NCBI GenBank assembly: GCA_018266355.1
Contig: JAFEAP010000030.1
Location: 41,481-83,108 of the forward strand
From: Bdellovibrionales bacterium
GTDB taxonomy: Bacteria > Bdellovibrionota > UBA1018
Reading direction: 5' to 3'
DNA length: 41,628 bases
Made by a program: the position numbers and the translations under genes. This document shows positions 31,958-38,716 of the stretch, one piece after another (positions within the stretch are counted from its first letter, which is position 1; each line of letters begins with the position of its first letter). Below the pieces are notes generated by a model that worked only from the letters and a program-made list of their open reading frames with translations, searched no databases and was not told the origin of the DNA.

Positions 31958-33329
31958 ACGTCACCCCCCCGGTCACGCGGTCGTTTTCGCGGTAACGATG
32001 GATGAAGTCGGTTCCGTCGGCCGTTTCGTCGGTGAACGACGAAAGCACGTCGGTCGCGAGGAAGAGCTTCCAATCGCGATCGGGCGCGTAGGTGAACATC
32101 CACGAGACGATCGTGCCCGGGTTTTGGATGTCGAAGAGGAGGCGGAAATCGGTGGTCAGTCGGCGCCACTGGGGCAGCTCGGCCGTCATCAGGAACGCGC
32201 TCTTGAACGGATAGCGGGAGTCGAACTCTCGCGAGGTGCCGTCGGCGAGGTATCCGGTGTCCGGCGGATCCTTCCCGATCACGCGAAGGTAGCTCACGCT
32301 GAGGTTCCCGCCCTTTTTCGAACCCCAAGGATACATCGTCAGGCTCGGGCTCACGAGGAACATGTTCCCGACTTGTTGGCTCGTCCAGAGGGTCGGGCCG
32401 TGGAAATCGTCCGTCGGGATATCGGCGATACCCGAGATCGAACCGCTCATCGTCTTCCCGTGCATCCCGAGGTCCATCGAGGCGACATGGTGGTACGCGA
32501 CGCGAGGATAGAGCGTGACGTGCGCGTCGTCGGCCGCGAGGTAGGCCTCGTAGCTCATCAGGAGCTGGTTCATCGGCTTGTGCATGTAGCTCACCGAACC
32601 CCAAACGCCTTCGCCGGCGTCGAGCATCATCTGTCCGCCGATCGTGTCCTGGCGGATGATGCTGCCGATCGACGGCACTTGCGCGTCGTAGCGGACGGGA
32701 ACCGACTTCCGCATGATCTCGATCTCGTACGGCGGGTTCACGACCCACGGAGAGATCGAACGAATGCGACCGTCGGCGAAATCGAGCGGCGCTCCGCGGT
32801 CCGGGATGAAGATCGGCGAGTAGAACGCGGTGAGTTTCACCGGACCGGATTTGAGCTCTTGGTACAAGCCGAGCAAGCCGACCTGCTGCGGGCGAAGGTA
32901 GTCCCACCGGAAACGCGGCTGGAACGCGCCGGCGCCCCAGGTTTGATCGAGGACGCTCCAGTCGGTCAGGCGCCGCCCGAACGTCGTCCGGGCGTTATCG
33001 AAGAGTTTCGGCGACGTCGCGACGTACATGTCCGGGATTTCGATGAAACGGTAGTTCGAATCGGTCAGGCCGATCTCGGATTGCACGAGCGAGCGGGTAT
33101 CGAGGATATCGCTATCCGTTTTCGTATCGAGCTGGAGGTCGAGGGCCGAGAAACTGTCTTTCCGGCCTTCCGAGCCCTGGCCGAGGTAGTTCGACGAGCT
33201 GATCCCGATGTCGAGCTTCGCGTAAACGTTCGCCACGACCCCCAAAGGGGCAAGAACCGTGAGCACGGTAATGAGGCGAAACGGGCGGACAAACGCCATT
33301 CGCGGTTTTATAACGCGTCGCATCGTCAT
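31947..33329 (-). CDS. Outer-membrane beta-barrel protein, partner of the EF-hand lipoprotein
   Basis: The 460-residue product has a signal region (RPFRLITVLTVLAPLGVVANVYA, cleavage near residue 37) and ends VTGGVTYVF, the outer-membrane barrel signature. The body has alternating strands (SVSYLRVIGKDPP, TTDFRLLFDIQ, WMFTYAPDRDWKLFLATDV) and many Tyr, Trp and Arg residues, consistent with a large barrel of about 16-18 strands. The start is ambiguous: in-frame ATGs at 33329, 33323 and 33299 lack a strong ribosome site. The gene leads a minus-strand unit continuing into the EF-hand lipoprotein, the HAD protein and RlmM-like genes. A palindrome at 33358-33371 lies just upstream. Confidence 0.78.
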   Translation of the reverse strand: MTMRRVIKPRMAFVRPFRLITVLTVLAPLGVVANVYAKLDIGISSSNYLGQGSEGRKDSFSALDLQLDTKTDSDILDTRSLVQSEIGLTDSNYRFIEIPDMYVATSPKLFDNARTTFGRRLTDWSVLDQTWGAGAFQPRFRWDYLRPQQVGLLGLYQELKSGPVKLTAFYSPIFIPDRGAPLDFADGRIRSISPWVVNPPYEIEIMRKSVPVRYDAQVPSIGSIIRQDTIGGQMMLDAGEGVWGSVSYMHKPMNQLLMSYEAYLAADDAHVTLYPRVAYHHVASMDLGMHGKTMSGSISGIADIPTDDFHGPTLWTSQQVGNMFLVSPSLTMYPWGSKKGGNLSVSYLRVIGKDPPDTGYLADGTSREFDSRYPFKSAFLMTAELPQWRRLTTDFRLLFDIQNPGTIVSWMFTYAPDRDWKLFLATDVLSSFTDETADGTDFIHRYRENDRVTGGVTYVF

Positions 33330-33357
33330 TTGGCAAGTCGCCCTGACCGTTTTATTC

Positions 33358-33371
33358 CCTGAAAATTCAGG
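33358..33371. promoter_or_regulatory. Palindrome CCTGAA-AA-TTCAGG, possible operator
   Basis: The two six-base arms match perfectly around two A. It is 29 bases upstream of the first ATG of the barrel gene, in the position of a regulator site. A related half, TTTTCAGG, recurs near 33468. No regulator is known. Confidence 0.4.
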
Positions 33372-33548
33372 AAGTTAGAGCCAACCTGGCCAAATTCGTC
33401 TGACATGAGTGGGCGGTCATACCTCATCCCCCCCGAGATGTGGAGACGAAGTGGAAAAACCCGACGAAATTTTCAGGGGGTCGCGAGATGCGACGGTCTC
33501 ACCTAACCGCATGAAAATAAAAAGGAACTCGTGTTGCAACCTGCGGGA

Positions 33549-33576
33549 TTGGCGAAAAAAAATGCACAGATAACCT
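33549..33576 (+). promoter_or_regulatory. Putative promoter of the 33599 gene
   Basis: TTGGCG (33549-33554) and TAACCT (33571-33576) are separated by 16 bases that include an eight-A run. Transcription would begin near 33583, just before the ribosome site. Confidence 0.4.
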
Positions 33577-33598
33577 GGGTTCAGGAAGGAAAAACTCT

Positions 33599-33916
33599 AT
33601 GAACTCCCGTAAATTCCGCACTGCTCTTCTCTGTCTAGCCCTCGCCGGAACGACCTTCGGGGCCGCCTCGACGGCCCGAGCCGACGATGTCGTCGGTGAA
33701 ATCATCCGGGATTCGATCACTCTGCCGCTCGTGCTTCCGCACGTCGTATTGCATGCGCTCACCACTCCGCCCCCGCCCGAGAGAGTGGTCATCGTCGAGC
33801 GGGGTTACCCGCGCTGGCGCGGACCGGCCTACTGGCATCGTCCGGAACCTCGCTGGCACGGTCACGAGGAACCCCGCGCTCCCTACCCGCCGCGCGGACC
33901 GTGGTCCCGCCGCTAG
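33599..33916 (+). CDS. Small exported Pro/Arg/His-rich protein
   Basis: The 105-residue product has a clear signal peptide (MNSRKFRTALLCLALAGTTFGAASTARADD, cleavage after ARA) and a strong ribosome site (AGGAAGGA). The mature part has a short helical region (VVGEIIRDSITLPLVLPHVVLHAL) and then a tail rich in Pro, Arg, Trp, His and Tyr, ending RGPWSRR. No family is recognised. It is followed by a strong stem (33936-33965) that ends its transcript and probably that of the convergent lipoprotein gene. It is likely an abundant or regulated envelope protein, judging from its own promoter and ribosome site, but function is unknown. Confidence 0.7.
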   Translation: MNSRKFRTALLCLALAGTTFGAASTARADDVVGEIIRDSITLPLVLPHVVLHALTTPPPPERVVIVERGYPRWRGPAYWHRPEPRWHGHEEPRAPYPPRGPWSRR

Positions 33917-33935
33917 CGCTTTCCCGAAACGACAA

Positions 33936-33965
33936 GAGGGGGATCGGCTTTCGCCGATCCCCCTC
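33936..33965 (+). terminator. Intergenic hairpin between convergent genes
   Basis: A perfect 13-bp stem (33936-33948 with 33953-33965) closed by TTTC lies between the stop codons of the 33599 gene and the convergent lipoprotein gene. T runs are short on both sides, so termination may be weaker than for a classic rho-independent site. Confidence 0.65.
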
Positions 33966-33991
33966 CGTCGATCGTCATCTAAACGAAGCGA

Positions 33992-34672
33992 TTACTTGTC
34001 GTTGAAAATGCTCTTGCCGGAGATCGGCGACTGGGACTGGATGATGAACTGCTTCCCGCCGACCGAGCTCTGGATGCGAGCGTTATCCCAAACCGGATTG
34101 TTGCCGCTCCGGAGCTGGATTTCGCAGCCCGGGTGCCCCGTCGAGTTGTTGCCCTTCAAGCCGACGACCGGATCGACGTCGGAATAGAGGTTCCCGCTCT
34201 TGCTGGCGAGCATGTAGAGGTTCTTCGTGTACGAGCTGTAAACCATCGCGTTCCGCATGGCGGTCGAGAGGTAAACGTAGCCGTCGGCGATGAGCATGTC
34301 TTCGAAACCCGAACCGTAGTGGAAACGGCTGCGGGAACACTTCTCGCCGAATTGCCATCCCTTCGTGTCGATGACCGCGAGGTCGCCCGTGCGATCGAGG
34401 ATCGCGACTTCGAGGAGGTTGCCCGAGGATTGGACTTGTTTGCAGAACTTCGCGTCGTCGCGAATCCGCTTTTCGTCGTTGTTCGAAAGGAATTTTCCGC
34501 CGTTGCCCGGATCGCACTCTTTGTTCACGCGATCGATGAAACGTTGGGCATCGCAGCCGCTGCTCGCGACTTCGCGATCGACGCTGCCGTCTTGGGTGGC
34601 GACGTCTTGATTGTGGGCACAGCCGAAACCGAGGATCGTCAAAGCGATCGCCGAAAAGATCTTGGTCTTCAT
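33992..34672 (-). CDS. Lipoprotein, unknown function
   Basis: The 226-residue product starts at ATG 34672 with GGAGAG upstream; the frame continues to 34771 without a ribosome site. The signal MKTKIFSAIALTILGFGC gives Cys18 as the acylated residue. The mature part has a linker with a Cys pair (SSGCDAQRF and KECDPGNGG) and then a mixed alpha/beta region. VAILDRTGDLAVIDTKGWQFG, GSGFEDMLIADGYVYLS and MLASKSGNLYSDVDPV read like successive beta-hairpins of a propeller or jelly-roll. No family is recognised. It is convergent with the 33599 gene and follows the DUF4442 gene with its own start region. Confidence 0.7.
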   Translation of the reverse strand: MKTKIFSAIALTILGFGCAHNQDVATQDGSVDREVASSGCDAQRFIDRVNKECDPGNGGKFLSNNDEKRIRDDAKFCKQVQSSGNLLEVAILDRTGDLAVIDTKGWQFGEKCSRSRFHYGSGFEDMLIADGYVYLSTAMRNAMVYSSYTKNLYMLASKSGNLYSDVDPVVGLKGNNSTGHPGCEIQLRSGNNPVWDNARIQSSVGGKQFIIQSQSPISGKSIFNDK

Positions 34673-34803
34673 TGAGTTTCTCTCCATGGGATATTTATCG
34701 ACACACTTCTTGAAAAAATGATGCCCCCTCAGAATTGCCTTTCCCACCGGAAAAAACTTCCGCGGAGTCAACCACTTGGCGAATCGTCGAGAAAACGATC
34801 GTC

Positions 34804-35283
34804 TTAACTATTTCGGCGTTTCAGGCTGATAGTTAGAAAGAACCGACCGACCGGATCGCTCCCGAACTTCTTCGGACAAGTCGCGACGATCTCGACCGTT
34901 TCGTTCTCGCGCTCGCCCGAAGCGAGCGCGAGGTCGACGAGCGCGCGCACCTTCGCGCCGTCCGCCGAACGGAAGTGCACGTCGGCTTCGGGACGCTTCA
35001 GGAATTCGGCTCGAAAATCCTTGAAGACGAGGTTCACGCGGTTCCCCGACTCGACGATCCGGTTCATCGCGAGGAGCCCGCCCGCGACGTCCGCGCCGAC
35101 GGCGAGCACGCCGAAGTACATCGAACCGAGGTGGTTCTTCGTCCGGTAATTCAGCGGAATCACGATCTCGACGGCTTCTTCGGAGATCTCGACGACGCGT
35201 GGGGAGCAGAAGAATACGATCGGGATCTTCAGGAATCCGAACGCGCGAAGTTTCCAGGTTTCCTTCAGGAGTTGGAGATCCAT
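34804..35283 (-). CDS. DUF4442 hotdog-fold protein
   Basis: The 159-residue cytoplasmic protein matches the DUF4442 group of hotdog-fold proteins, relatives of PaaI-type thioesterases that act on acyl-CoA or similar thioesters. The diagnostic block is PLNYRTKNHLGSMYFGVLAVGADVAGGLLA, in which Asn-His and the following helix form the hotdog core. NLVFKDFRAEFLKRPEADVHF and the last strands ETVEIVATCPKK follow. It starts at ATG 35283, 25 bases after the TrmN6-like methyltransferase, in a four-gene minus-strand unit with two small outer-membrane barrels. No catalytic substrate can be assigned. Confidence 0.85.
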   Translation of the reverse strand: MDLQLLKETWKLRAFGFLKIPIVFFCSPRVVEISEEAVEIVIPLNYRTKNHLGSMYFGVLAVGADVAGGLLAMNRIVESGNRVNLVFKDFRAEFLKRPEADVHFRSADGAKVRALVDLALASGERENETVEIVATCPKKFGSDPVGRFFLTISLKRRNS

Positions 35284-35308
35284 GCTTCCTCTCTTCGATC
35301 CGCCCCGG

Positions 35309-36190
35309 TCAGGGCGGGAATCCGATCGCGAGTTTCACGACCGCGTATTCGGGATGAACCTCGCCGTCTTTCCTTCGGATCACGAGCGGCGGTTCTTCCC
35401 ATCCCAGGTTAACCTCGTTCGCGCCTTTCAGCTTCTCGAAAAGCTTCGGGGGGAAATCGTCGCGCGCGCCCATCTGATAGAGGGAAAGGAGGGGCGGTTC
35501 GCCTTCCCGGAACACGACGGCGCGCGAGCGCAAGAGCGCGAGCCCCGCCCGTTCGACGCCTTCGATCAGCCGCGCCTCCTGGTTCTTCGGGAAGACGACG
35601 AAAAACATCCCGCCGGGCGCGAGATGGCGCGCGGCACGGGCGCAGTAATCGCGGACGTCCCCGCGCGCTTCGAAGCGGCATTCGACTTTCTGCGGATGGT
35701 CGGAAAGGACGCCGTCCGTGAGGGGGAAATACGGGGGACTGCCCATCACGACGTCGAACTTCTCGTCGTCGGCGAGGGGCGCGGCCGCACCGGTCACGCC
35801 GGAATCGCGGAAATCGCCGAGCCGGAGGTCGAAGCGATCTTCGAGGCGGTTGAACCTCACCGATTTCCGCGCGAGGCGGATCGAACGTTCCTGGGCCTCG
35901 ACGGTGACGAACTTCGCGAAAGGGAGCCGCCATGCGGCCGTCATCGCGACCGATCCGATCCCCGATCCGAGATCGAGCACCCGCTCGGCCCGCACGGCGT
36001 GCGCGGTCGCGAACCAAGCGACGAGGATATCGTCGGTCGAGAACCGGTGCCCGTCCGCGTACTGGTAAATCCGGTAATTCCCGGCGAGCGCGTCGAGGGT
36101 CTCCCCTTCTTCGAGCTCGGGCACGGAGTCGATCCGGGGACCGGGCTTCGTCCAGCCTTTGAATTTCGGTTCGAACTTCGCTTCGCTCAC
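35309..36190 (-). CDS. TrmN6-like tRNA adenine N6-methyltransferase
   Basis: The 293-residue class I methyltransferase resembles TrmN6 (YfiC), which modifies A37 of tRNA1(Val). It has IYQYADGHRFSTDDILVAWF (the start region of this group), the SAM motif RVLDLGSGIGSVAM (about residues 70-83), the acidic VEAQERSIRLARKS, and the (N/D)PPY-type active site as GSPPYFPLTDG. Substitution of the first Asn/Asp by Ser in the motif is unusual, so base specificity is not certain. It is somewhat longer than TrmN6 because of a C-terminal extension. The start is GTG 36190, four bases after the stop of the preceding barrel gene, inside a minus-strand operon. Confidence 0.8.
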   Translation of the reverse strand: MSEAKFEPKFKGWTKPGPRIDSVPELEEGETLDALAGNYRIYQYADGHRFSTDDILVAWFATAHAVRAERVLDLGSGIGSVAMTAAWRLPFAKFVTVEAQERSIRLARKSVRFNRLEDRFDLRLGDFRDSGVTGAAAPLADDEKFDVVMGSPPYFPLTDGVLSDHPQKVECRFEARGDVRDYCARAARHLAPGGMFFVVFPKNQEARLIEGVERAGLALLRSRAVVFREGEPPLLSLYQMGARDDFPPKLFEKLKGANEVNLGWEEPPLVIRRKDGEVHPEYAVVKLAIGFPP

Positions 36191-36194
36191 GCGC

Positions 36195-36728
36195 TCAGAG
36201 CAGGATCGAGATCCGGAAGGGAATGATGTTCCAATCCGCGTGCGGCTCCTTATAGGAGTAGCCCGACTGGCCGTTTACGCGGACGTACTGGACTTCCGGC
36301 GCCCAACTCACGTTCGGAAAGAGCGCGAAGCGTTTCCCGGCGTGAAGCTGCCAGCTGAAGGTATGATTCGTCGAACCGGAGGGTTGGCCTTCGCCAAGTC
36401 CCCCGCCGACGTAAAACGCGTTTTCGGGCGCGCCGCCGAAATTGAACCGCGGACCGACGATCCACGCGAGCGAATGCGACGAGGAGGAACCGCCCGACGA
36501 GTAGTGGCTGTAGGTGCCTTCGACGAAGCCCTCGAACTGAGGCGTAACGAAATAACCGAGGCCGATCGAAAGACCGATCGTGGTTTCGGTGTCGTTGTTC
36601 TCGACGCTGTGGAGATTCACGCCGCCCGTGGACCCGCCCATGAATTCGAGCGAATCCGCGCGCGCGGAAGAGGCGCCGGCGGCCAGAAGAAGGAAGAGAC
36701 CCATCGCGATATTTTTCGTTTGCATCAT
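36195..36728 (-). CDS. Small outer-membrane beta-barrel protein (paralogue B)
   Basis: The 177-residue product has a signal peptide (MQTKNIAMGLFLLLAAGASSARAD) after GGAGG and ends in strands up to FRISILL. Alternating patterns such as IGLSIGLGYFVTPQFEGFVEGTYSHY, ENAFYVGGGLGEG and HAGKRFALFPNVSWAPEVQYVRVN fit an eight-stranded OmpW/OmpA-size barrel. It is clearly paralogous to the gene next upstream (36744-37328); the shared features are a tract of repeated Ser/Gly loops, GKRF...WAPQ/EVQY/IRY, and the final DW-x(3)-FR-x-S motif. The terminal residue is Leu rather than Phe. It lies 15 bases after the first paralogue and four before the methyltransferase. Confidence 0.8.
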   Translation of the reverse strand: MMQTKNIAMGLFLLLAAGASSARADSLEFMGGSTGGVNLHSVENNDTETTIGLSIGLGYFVTPQFEGFVEGTYSHYSSGGSSSSHSLAWIVGPRFNFGGAPENAFYVGGGLGEGQPSGSTNHTFSWQLHAGKRFALFPNVSWAPEVQYVRVNGQSGYSYKEPHADWNIIPFRISILL

Positions 36729-36743
36729 CGTTTCCTCCCCGCC

Positions 36744-37328
36744 TTAAAAGAGCACCGAAAACCGGAAGACCAGGAAATCCCAATCGTGGCTCGCTCGCAC
36801 GGAAAGCGAACCGTCGTTCGCGCTGTCGAGGGCGAGGTACCGGATCTGCGGCGCCCAAGTCACGTGATCGGCGAGCCGGAACCGCTTTCCGATCCCGATC
36901 GCGTAAGCGAACTGATTCAAGGAGAGCGTGCTCGTGTAAGATCCCGAAGTGTAAGTCGCGCCGGCCGAAGCTTCGCCGATTCCGGCGAAAGCGTACGGGG
37001 CGTTCTCGGCGTCCGCCGTGAAATCGAAGGTCGGTCCGAGCAGGAAGGCGAAGTAGTGTCCGGAGATGCTCGACTGGTCGTAGTTATAATAAGTGACGTC
37101 CGCGCCGACCTGGATCTGGGGCGCGACGTAGTAGCCCGCTTTCGAGGTGAAGACCCAAGTCTTCGTCGAGTCCTGGCCCGACTGGGTCGTGATATCGAGA
37201 CCGAACGTCGTGCCGCCGCTCAATTCCCATTTCGCTTCCGACTGCTCCGCCGTCGTCGTCGCCGCGGCCGCGATGAGCGGGCACGTCGCGAGGAGGCATC
37301 CGAGGAACACCTTCAAAGATTTTTGCAT
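36744..37328 (-). CDS. Small outer-membrane beta-barrel protein (paralogue A)
   Basis: The 194-residue product starts MQKSLKVFLGCLLATCPLIAAAATTTAEQ, a signal peptide with cleavage near residue 23, and ends FRFSVLF, the normal barrel C-terminus. It shares with its downstream neighbour the strands VTYYNYDQSSISGHYFAFLLGP, the PYAFAGIGEASAG segment and the closing IGKRFRLADHVTWAPQIRYLAL, so the two came from tandem duplication. The ribosome site is weak (GAGAGC). It is first in a four-gene minus-strand unit (barrel A, barrel B, TrmN6-like enzyme, DUF4442 protein). The terminator at 37368-37396 separates it from the basic-protein gene upstream. Confidence 0.8.
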   Translation of the reverse strand: MQKSLKVFLGCLLATCPLIAAAATTTAEQSEAKWELSGGTTFGLDITTQSGQDSTKTWVFTSKAGYYVAPQIQVGADVTYYNYDQSSISGHYFAFLLGPTFDFTADAENAPYAFAGIGEASAGATYTSGSYTSTLSLNQFAYAIGIGKRFRLADHVTWAPQIRYLALDSANDGSLSVRASHDWDFLVFRFSVLF

Positions 37329-37367
37329 GCTCTCGATAAACGTCGATTCGACGCCGGACGCAAATGA

Positions 37368-37396
37368 AAACGCCCGACGGAATCCGCCGGGCGTTT
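37368..37396 (-). terminator. Rho-independent terminator of the basic-protein gene
   Basis: The stem ACGCCC..GGGCGT with extending A/T pairs (37368-37375 with 37389-37396) encloses a small inner stem. On the minus strand TTTTCATTTG follows. It lies 40 bases after the stop of the 58-residue gene. Confidence 0.75.
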
Positions 37397-37435
37397 CGAG
37401 TTTTGAAGCTTTCGAGCGCGGTGCGCCGGCCGGAA

Positions 37436-37612
37436 TTACTTCTTGCCGCGCTTCTTCTTGCGGAAGGCCGATTTCTTTTCGACGGAGCGCTTCGACTTGC
37501 CGTCGAAGTACGCCTTCCGAAATTCGGGTTCCGAGACCAGTCGCTTCGCGCGCTTCGCACGTCCCTTTTTCCGGAGCGTACGGCGCGAGGGCTTCGTTTT
37601 TTCAGTCGTCAT
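37436..37612 (-). CDS. 58-residue highly basic protein
   Basis: The product starts at ATG 37612 (AGG with moderate spacing). An upstream frame to 37687 would add hydrophobic and His residues without a ribosome site. It has 26 Lys/Arg among 58 residues, ending FRKKKRGKK, with only three Glu and one Asp. It is probably disordered and nucleic-acid binding, for example ribosome-associated or histone H1-like, but no family is recognised. It has its own terminator, so it is expressed as a separate unit. Being so short, it needs comparative support. Confidence 0.6.
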   Translation of the reverse strand: MTTEKTKPSRRTLRKKGRAKRAKRLVSEPEFRKAYFDGKSKRSVEKKSAFRKKKRGKK

Positions 37613-37792
37613 GTCGCTAAACCTATCTTGAAAAGTTGATACGGATGGTTGGAAGGCGTGAACATGCCACCACCGACGCGGTTTCACAAGCCGTTACCCG
37701 CCACTTTGATGCTCAGCGCGTCACCTCCGCCTAAACTTTTTCTTGCCTCGCCAATGTCTTGACGTACGCTCCTTCAGGCAGGGGGAAATTCG

Positions 37793-37836
37793 GAGATCCA
37801 GGACGGATCTCTCCGCCGTCGGAGTTTGGCTCCGAC
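37793..37836 (+). promoter_or_regulatory. Two tandem hairpins in the leader of the protease pair
   Basis: Stems 37793-37799/37805-37811 and 37818-37824/37830-37836 (7 bp each, five-base loops) lie 41-84 bases before the ATG at 37877. A promoter-like TTGCCT/TACGCT pair, 16 bases apart, lies upstream near 37745-37770. They may form a structured 5' leader. Confidence 0.4.
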
Positions 37837-37876
37837 GCTCTACTTTTCAATCGTATTTCGCAAAGGAAGCTACCCA

Positions 37877-38689
37877 ATGTCCAAATCCTTCACTCTCGTG
37901 GTTGTGTCCCTTCTTTCGACGCTCGGAGCGAGTTCGCTAGCCCTCGCCGACGGAACGCCGGGAATCGTCGACGCCTACAACGCTCAGCGCCAGATCCGGG
38001 ACCAGCTCGCCCAGGGCAACACCGCCGAATCGTCGCAACAGGCCCTGAACATCCTCGTCGACCAGGGCTTGAACGTCCTGTCCGAAAACGGCGACGCGAC
38101 GCTGGCCGACCAACTTCGCGGCGAGTGGAACACCCAGTTCTCGAACTTCCTCCCCTCCCACTTCGCTCCGGGCACCTTCGGTCTCGATGACATCGGCGAC
38201 CACGACCCGTTGAGCCCTTGGCTCGAAAAGTTCCACGACACCCTCAAGCAGAAGACCGGCGGCGTGATCGGCGCGGTCCGCATCATCAACGACATCTTCA
38301 CGATGAACTACGCCCTCGGCGTCGTCCTCCACCCGAAGTCGACGAAGTGGAAGTCCGGCGAAGCCCAGGAAGACGAGTGGGAATACCGCAAGCACTTCAT
38401 CCCGATGGCGAACATCATCACCTACTGGGTGACGCTCGAAGTCTGTAACTACGTCGCCGCGAAGAAATTCCCGGCCGCGAAGCAGCTCTGCGGAACCGCC
38501 GCCTCGAAGCTCGAGTTCTATATGGGCCGCTACTGGGCGCCGAAGCTCTCCGACTTCGTCTATCGCAAGGCGAACGGCATCAAGTCGGTCAACGGCTCGG
38601 TTTGGGCCTCGAAGAGCCGCCTGAACGACGACTTCGATCTGACGGAAGCGCAGTTCGAGGCCGAAGTCCTCGCCGCCGTCCAACACTAA
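37877..38689 (+). CDS. Exported protein paired with a subtilisin-like protease
   Basis: The 270-residue product starts at ATG 37877 (AGGAAG upstream) with signal MSKSFTLVVVSLLSTLGASSLALADG, cleavage after ALA. The mature protein is helical, with LAQGNTAESSQQALNILVDQ and an amphipathic middle. It has two cysteines near residues 195-212 (LEVCNYVAAKKFP and KQLCGTAAS). No family is recognised. The subtilisin-like protease starts 27 bases downstream with no terminator between, so they are a transcription unit. Since that protease has no propeptide, this protein could act as its inhibitor, chaperone or substrate; this is inference. Confidence 0.75.
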   Translation: MSKSFTLVVVSLLSTLGASSLALADGTPGIVDAYNAQRQIRDQLAQGNTAESSQQALNILVDQGLNVLSENGDATLADQLRGEWNTQFSNFLPSHFAPGTFGLDDIGDHDPLSPWLEKFHDTLKQKTGGVIGAVRIINDIFTMNYALGVVLHPKSTKWKSGEAQEDEWEYRKHFIPMANIITYWVTLEVCNYVAAKKFPAAKQLCGTAASKLEFYMGRYWAPKLSDFVYRKANGIKSVNGSVWASKSRLNDDFDLTEAQFEAEVLAAVQH

Positions 38690-38716
38690 TCCACTACGCA
38701 AGAAAGCGAGAAACCC

